Assembly (NCBI GenBank): GCA_026996635.1
Contig: JALWKH010000382.1
Location: forward strand, 1 to 10,239
Source of the DNA: Bacteroidales bacterium
GTDB lineage: Bacteria; Bacteroidota; Bacteroidia; Bacteroidales; JALTDM01
Length of the DNA stretch: 10,239 bases
Direction of reading: 5' to 3'
The stretch's first letter is position 1, and every line of letters starts with the position of its first letter. Below, in pieces: positions 6,994-10,239 of this stretch. The notes under the pieces were generated by a model. It saw only the letters and a program-made list of their open reading frames with translations. It was not told where the DNA came from and did not search any database. The position numbers and the translations under genes are program-made.

Positions 6994-8031
6994 ATGAAGT
7001 TAAAATATTTTCTAGGTTTATTTTTCACCGTTATTGCTTTAATTGTAATCTTTAGCACGTATTATATGTACAAACAATTTTTCAAACCTGTCTCACAAGT
7101 AAACTATCCCGTAACTATCTACATCCCCACAGGATCTGACATAAACACCGTTGTAGACACATTGCAAGCAAAAAAATTGGTTAAAAACAAAAAGCTTTTC
7201 CTGCTGCTAGCCGATAAGAAAAATTACACAAACAAAATTAAACCCGGTAAATATGTAATTTCAAAACCTATCAACATAAACAACCTTATCAACCTTCTGC
7301 GTTCAGGCAAGCAAACACCCGTAAATGTTACATTCAATGCAAGAATCAGAGATTACCGCACACTTGCAAAAAGACTGTCAAAAAATGTAGAACCGACCGA
7401 AGAGGAAGTTTACAAATATCTCACTGACAACAATTTCATAAAATCATTAGGCTTCAACAAACAAACATTCTTTGCAATGTTTATCCCCAACACGTACCAA
7501 GTTTATTGGAATATTTCCGCAAAAGACTTGATTTTGAGAATGAAAAAAGAATACGATAAATTCTGGGCGTCAAATAACCGTAAAGCCAAAGCACGCAAAA
7601 TAGGATTATCCCAAGTACAAGTTAGCACACTTGCATCTATCGTTTGCAAAGAAACCACCAAAGATGACGAAAAGCCTGTAATCGCAGGTGTTTATATTAA
7701 CCGCCTACGCAAAGGAATTCCGTTGCAAGCCGATCCAACGGTAATTTTTGCCAATAAAGCCTGGAATGCCAAAAGGGTAACAAAAAAAATGCTGGAAATT
7801 GATTCGCCATACAACACTTACAGGTACAAAGGGCTTCCACCCGGGCCTATATGTATTCCCGATATTGCAAGCATTGATGCCGTGCTTAACTACAAAAAGC
7901 ATAATTATTTGTATTTTTGTGCAAAAGAAGATTTTTCAGGGTATCATAATTTTGCAAGAACGCTGGGCGAACATTTACGCAATGCAAAAAAATATCAAAG
8001 AAAACTTAACCAATTAAAAATTTATAAATAA
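6994..8031 (+). CDS. mltG: Endolytic peptidoglycan transglycosylase MltG (YceG family)
   Basis: 345 residues from the ATG at 6994. An in-frame TTG at 6976 would add six residues but has no support. MltG cleaves nascent glycan strands at the inner membrane and sets their length. Residues 1-5 are short and cytosolic, about 6-27 form one membrane helix, and the rest is periplasmic. The region around 38-110 fits the LysM-like subdomain (IPTGSDINTVVDTL). The YceG catalytic domain follows, with FIPNTYQVYW, ASIVCKET (213-221), INRLRKGIPLQADPTV, DSPYNTYRYKGLPPGPI and the terminal YLYFCAKEDFSGYHNFA. The Glu at 220 is probably the catalytic acid, by comparison with the ASIVEKET motif of E. coli MltG. 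The position two residues earlier is Cys 218 where Glu is common. Length and order are normal for Bacteroidota. It heads the operon, 7 nt before the mutase gene. Confidence 0.95.
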   Translation: MKLKYFLGLFFTVIALIVIFSTYYMYKQFFKPVSQVNYPVTIYIPTGSDINTVVDTLQAKKLVKNKKLFLLLADKKNYTNKIKPGKYVISKPININNLINLLRSGKQTPVNVTFNARIRDYRTLAKRLSKNVEPTEEEVYKYLTDNNFIKSLGFNKQTFFAMFIPNTYQVYWNISAKDLILRMKKEYDKFWASNNRKAKARKIGLSQVQVSTLASIVCKETTKDDEKPVIAGVYINRLRKGIPLQADPTVIFANKAWNAKRVTKKMLEIDSPYNTYRYKGLPPGPICIPDIASIDAVLNYKKHNYLYFCAKEDFSGYHNFARTLGEHLRNAKKYQRKLNQLKIYK

Positions 8032-8038
8032 AACAGTT

Positions 8039-9403
8039 ATGAAAAACGCTTTTCATTCTTACGACATCAGGGGAATCTACGGAAAAGATTTCAACAAAGA
8101 AGATGCTTACAAAATAGGATTCTTTTTACCGGAATTGTTAAACACAAATAAAATATTGGTCGGCCGGGATGTCAGAAGCTCATCGGAAGAAATTTTTGAA
8201 GCCTTATCATCAGGCATAACGGATGCAGGTGCAGATGTTTACGAAATCGGCCTATCAACAACCCCAATGGTTTATTGGCTTACTGCAAAATACGGATTCG
8301 ACGCATCTGTGCAAATAACGGCTTCGCACAACCCCAAAGAATACAACGGAATGAAAATTTCCCGCACCAACGCTTTACCTGTCGGTTTTGATACAGGTCT
8401 AAACAAATTGCTGGAAATGGCTACAACCCGCGAAATAAATCCGGCACAAACCAAAGGCAAAATAGTAAAATTTGACAAGCGAAACGAATATGTGGATTTT
8501 CTTAAAGGATATTTGCCAGACCTGTCAGGTTTGATAATTTCCATTGACGGATCAAATGGAATGGCATATTTGATTTTGCAAGATTTATTGGCAGATTACA
8601 ATAACCAAATCAATTACATTTTTGAGACTCCCGACGGAACTTTTCCCAATCACGACCCGAACCCGCTTAAAATAGAAAACGTTAAGTGGCTGTCGGAACT
8701 CGTAAATAAAACCAAATCCGATATCGGTATAATCTTTGACGGAGATGCGGACAGAGTGATGTTTACCGACGAAAAAGGCAACTTTATTTCTCCTGACTTA
8801 ATGATTGCAGTAATGGGACATTATTTTATGAAAAACAATGATAATGAAACCGTTAAGGTACTGCAAGACATAAGGACTTCCAAGTCTGTCGGCGAATACC
8901 TGACCAAACACTGGCCAAACATAGAAATGCACATTTGGAAAGTAGGCAGGGCACACGCTGCACTTAAACTTCGTGAGATAGACGGACTTTGGGGAGGCGA
9001 ACTTGCAGGACACTATTATTTCAAAGATTTTTATTACTCCGATTCGGGCATTCTGGCTTCGCTTATTATCCTGCAAATAGTAAAAGAACTTAAGCAACAA
9101 GGCAAAACAATAGGTGAATTGATAAATGAAATTTCCAAATACCACAACTCCGGTGAAATAAACTTTAAGATTGAACACAAAAAAGAAGCTATGGAAGCTG
9201 TGGTAAATCATTTTACCGCACAGGAAAAGCCGCAAAAAGTTTACGACTTCGACGGTTACAGGCTTGAATATGCCGATTGGTGGTTCAACATCAGACCATC
9301 TAACACAGAACCTTATTTGCGTCTGCTAGTAGAAGCAAAAACCGAAGAGTTACTAAAAGCAAAAACCGAAGAAATAAAAAGCATAATTGCCCGCTATGAT
9401 TAA
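8039..9403 (+). CDS. Phosphomannomutase/phosphoglucomutase (alpha-D-phosphohexomutase)
   Basis: 454 residues, normal length for PMM/PGM enzymes, which move phosphate between C1 and C6 of hexose phosphates (mannose or glucose) to supply nucleotide-sugar synthesis. It is cytosolic. All four signature loops are intact: the phosphoserine loop TASHNP with Ser 96, the metal-binding loop DGDADR at 234-239, the sugar-specificity loop GGELAGH at 319-325, and the phosphate-binding loop RPSNTEPYLR starting at Arg 419. The GGExxGH form with SNTEP points to PMM/PGM rather than phosphoglucosamine mutase (GlmM), but mannose versus glucose preference cannot be decided. The start at 8039 follows the mltG stop by 7 nt, with no Shine-Dalgarno sequence. 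The end overlaps the next gene by 8 nt, so translation is probably coupled. Confidence 0.94.
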   Translation: MKNAFHSYDIRGIYGKDFNKEDAYKIGFFLPELLNTNKILVGRDVRSSSEEIFEALSSGITDAGADVYEIGLSTTPMVYWLTAKYGFDASVQITASHNPKEYNGMKISRTNALPVGFDTGLNKLLEMATTREINPAQTKGKIVKFDKRNEYVDFLKGYLPDLSGLIISIDGSNGMAYLILQDLLADYNNQINYIFETPDGTFPNHDPNPLKIENVKWLSELVNKTKSDIGIIFDGDADRVMFTDEKGNFISPDLMIAVMGHYFMKNNDNETVKVLQDIRTSKSVGEYLTKHWPNIEMHIWKVGRAHAALKLREIDGLWGGELAGHYYFKDFYYSDSGILASLIILQIVKELKQQGKTIGELINEISKYHNSGEINFKIEHKKEAMEAVVNHFTAQEKPQKVYDFDGYRLEYADWWFNIRPSNTEPYLRLLVEAKTEELLKAKTEEIKSIIARYD

Positions 9404-9908
9404 AATAGGTGTGATTTCCGACACACACGGTATTTTGCCCGAAGAGGTACAAACTTTTCTTAAAGATTGTGACCAGATTTGGCACGCTGGAGACATTGGA
9501 GATTACGAAGTAATAAAGAAGCTCGAACAAATAGCCGATGAAGTCCACGCCGTTTACGGAAACATAGACGGTCAAGACATAAGGATTCGATTGCCTGAAG
9601 TAGAAACATTCAATGCAGGAGAATTAAAAGTGTTGCTTATGCACATAGGCGGCACTCCGTCAAGATACAGCCCGCAAGCAATTAAGCTGATAAAAAAGTA
9701 CAATCCCGATATTTTCGTTTGCGGGCACTCACACATTTTGAAAGTAAAATACGACAACAAAAACAACCTGCTTTACATAAATCCCGGAGCAGCGGGCAGA
9801 AATGGTTTCCACAAAAGCATTACTGCAATCAGGTTCGAAATACACGGCAAAGAACTCAAAAACATGGAAGTATTGGATATGCCGAGAAGTAAAAATTCAA
9901 GCAAATAA
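9396..9908 (+). CDS. YfcE/MJ0936-type metallophosphoesterase
   Basis: 170 residues from the ATG at 9396. A longer frame from TTG 9387 is open but adds only three residues inside the mutase gene, while MIKIGVISDTHG is the usual N-terminus of this family. The calcineurin-like metal-site motifs are all present: DTHG (Asp 9, His 11), GDIGD (Asp 33), GNID (Asn 56), His 83 in LLMHIGG, and GHSH (His 111, His 113). Family members are small cytosolic, Mn-dependent phosphodiesterases/phosphatases. The natural substrate is often unknown and cannot be read from the sequence. It overlaps the 3' end of the phosphohexomutase gene by 8 nt (ATGATTAA), which suggests translational coupling in one operon. A functional link to the mutase product is possible but not shown. 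Confidence 0.93.
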   Translation: MIKIGVISDTHGILPEEVQTFLKDCDQIWHAGDIGDYEVIKKLEQIADEVHAVYGNIDGQDIRIRLPEVETFNAGELKVLLMHIGGTPSRYSPQAIKLIKKYNPDIFVCGHSHILKVKYDNKNNLLYINPGAAGRNGFHKSITAIRFEIHGKELKNMEVLDMPRSKNSSK

Positions 9909-9915
9909 ATCTTTC

Positions 9916-9984
9916 ATTTTGCTAATCTCACTTCAACCTGTCGATGCTTATTTCACCCCGTTATAAATGACGGCTAAGCAAAAT
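9916..9984 (+). repeat. 8-bp inverted repeat downstream of the operon
   Basis: ATTTTGCT at 9916-9923 is the exact reverse complement of AGCAAAAT at 9977-9984, with 53 nt between them. A weak inner stem CCGT/ACGG lies within. It begins 8 nt after the phosphoesterase stop. It could form the base of a 3'-end RNA structure, though the loop is long and no T-run follows. Confidence 0.3.
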
Positions 9985-10126
9985 ATGGTATTTTTGAATA
10001 AATTATAACCAGGCTAAAACCCGTTTATTAACAATTAAATTTCCGATAATTAAAGCGTTGGGGCAGGTCAAAATGGCGGGCATGCCGCGGCGTGAATGGT
10101 AAAACATCTGTGAATACGAGGGAAAG

Positions 10127-10147
10127 TCCGCCGTCAGGCGGATTTTT
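10127..10147 (+). terminator. Hairpin plus T-run, possible terminator
   Basis: TCCGCC, a four-base GTCA loop and GGCGGA form a perfect six-pair GC-rich stem, followed by five T residues. It lies about 220 nt beyond the last plus-strand gene, far for a primary operon terminator. It may instead end a short untranslated RNA or the 3' leader of the operon. Confidence 0.5.
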
Positions 10148-10239
10148 AACCAAAAAATATGGCAATCGGCATTGGCTTATGCGATTTTTCGTTTTCCGCT
10201 TTTCCCGTAGTCGCCATGTTTTGACAGAGCGGGTAGAAG

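Larger units (their letters stand above)
9909..10239. other. Non-coding tail with inverted repeat, GC-rich patch and terminator-like hairpin
   Basis: No convincing gene is seen in these 331 bases. After the phosphoesterase stop comes AT-rich DNA with an 8-bp inverted repeat (9916-9923 / 9977-9984). From about 10055 to 10142 the base composition rises sharply in G and C (GGCGGGCATGCCGCGGCG at 10075-10092) compared with everything else between genes. A hairpin at 10127-10142 ends that patch. The final 90 bases hold only short open frames on both strands. The sharp change hints at a repeat or imported fragment, but no known family can be named. Confidence 0.5.

Noticed and set aside
8798..9235. 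145-codon open frame on the minus strand inside the mutase gene
   Set aside because: It lies fully antisense to a mutase with all four signature loops intact, has no recognisable domain and reflects codon bias of the plus-strand gene.
9387..9395. Upstream TTG start for the phosphoesterase
   Set aside because: It adds only three residues before the family-typical MIKIGVISDTHG start at the ATG 9396.
10020..10070. Integron attC-like arms (TTAACAA ... GCGTTGGGG)
   Set aside because: The core positions do not match RYYYAAC and GTTRRRY fully, the inner arms pair poorly, the spacing is too short and there is no integrase or second site.
10118..10130. RNase P RNA-like motif GAGGGAAAGTCCG
   Set aside because: It resembles the GAGGAAAGTCCGGGC signature, but there is an extra G, the sequence then runs straight into a short hairpin, and none of the other conserved RNase P RNA segments follow.
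10003..10176. 57-codon open frame on the minus strand in the GC-rich tail
   Set aside because: It contains an ATG-started peptide of only 34 residues with no recognisable domain and no promoter evidence; GC-rich DNA gives such frames by chance.

Overview
The window looks like a chromosomal segment of a Bacteroidota (Bacteroidetes) bacterium. Four things support this. The DNA is AT-rich. There is no Shine-Dalgarno-like sequence before the genes. Promoter-like boxes fit the Bacteroidetes TAnnTTTG pattern. One very large secreted protein ends in a type A sorting domain of the type IX secretion system (T9SS), which is restricted to this phylum. The species cannot be named from the sequence.

Layout. 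Positions 1-1062 (minus strand) hold a lipoprotein-type TPR protein. Its reading frame is cut by a TAA at 160-162, but the same frame stays open and TPR-like to the window edge, so the gene looks interrupted by a nonsense mutation. Positions 1063-1159 hold its putative promoter and a strong intrinsic terminator that belongs to the next gene. Positions 1160-6820 (minus) encode one 1886-residue modular exported protein: signal peptide, N-terminal beta-rich domain, five CARDB-like plus MAM-like/choice-of-anchor-J-like units in the order A-A-B-B-A, a sixth CARDB-like domain, a PKD/Ig-like domain and the T9SS sorting domain. Positions 6821-6993 are a divergent intergenic region with promoter candidates facing both ways. 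Positions 6994-9908 (plus) form a tight three-gene operon: an MltG/YceG-type endolytic transglycosylase, an alpha-D-phosphohexomutase (PMM/PGM type), and a YfcE/MJ0936-type metallophosphoesterase that overlaps the mutase by 8 nt. Positions 9909-10239 have no convincing gene. They contain a long-range inverted repeat, a GC-richer patch and a terminator-like hairpin.

How it fits together. The plus-strand operon is housekeeping in character: cell-wall strand termination, sugar-phosphate interconversion, and a small phosphodiesterase/phosphatase. The minus-strand half is accessory: a large surface or secreted protein, probably adhesive, and a decaying or truncated TPR signalling protein. No T9SS machinery, mobile element, CRISPR array, tRNA or rRNA is visible. 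I see no convincing new multi-gene system. The most distinctive signals are the in-frame stop in the TPR gene and the repeat and cysteine architecture of the giant T9SS cargo.
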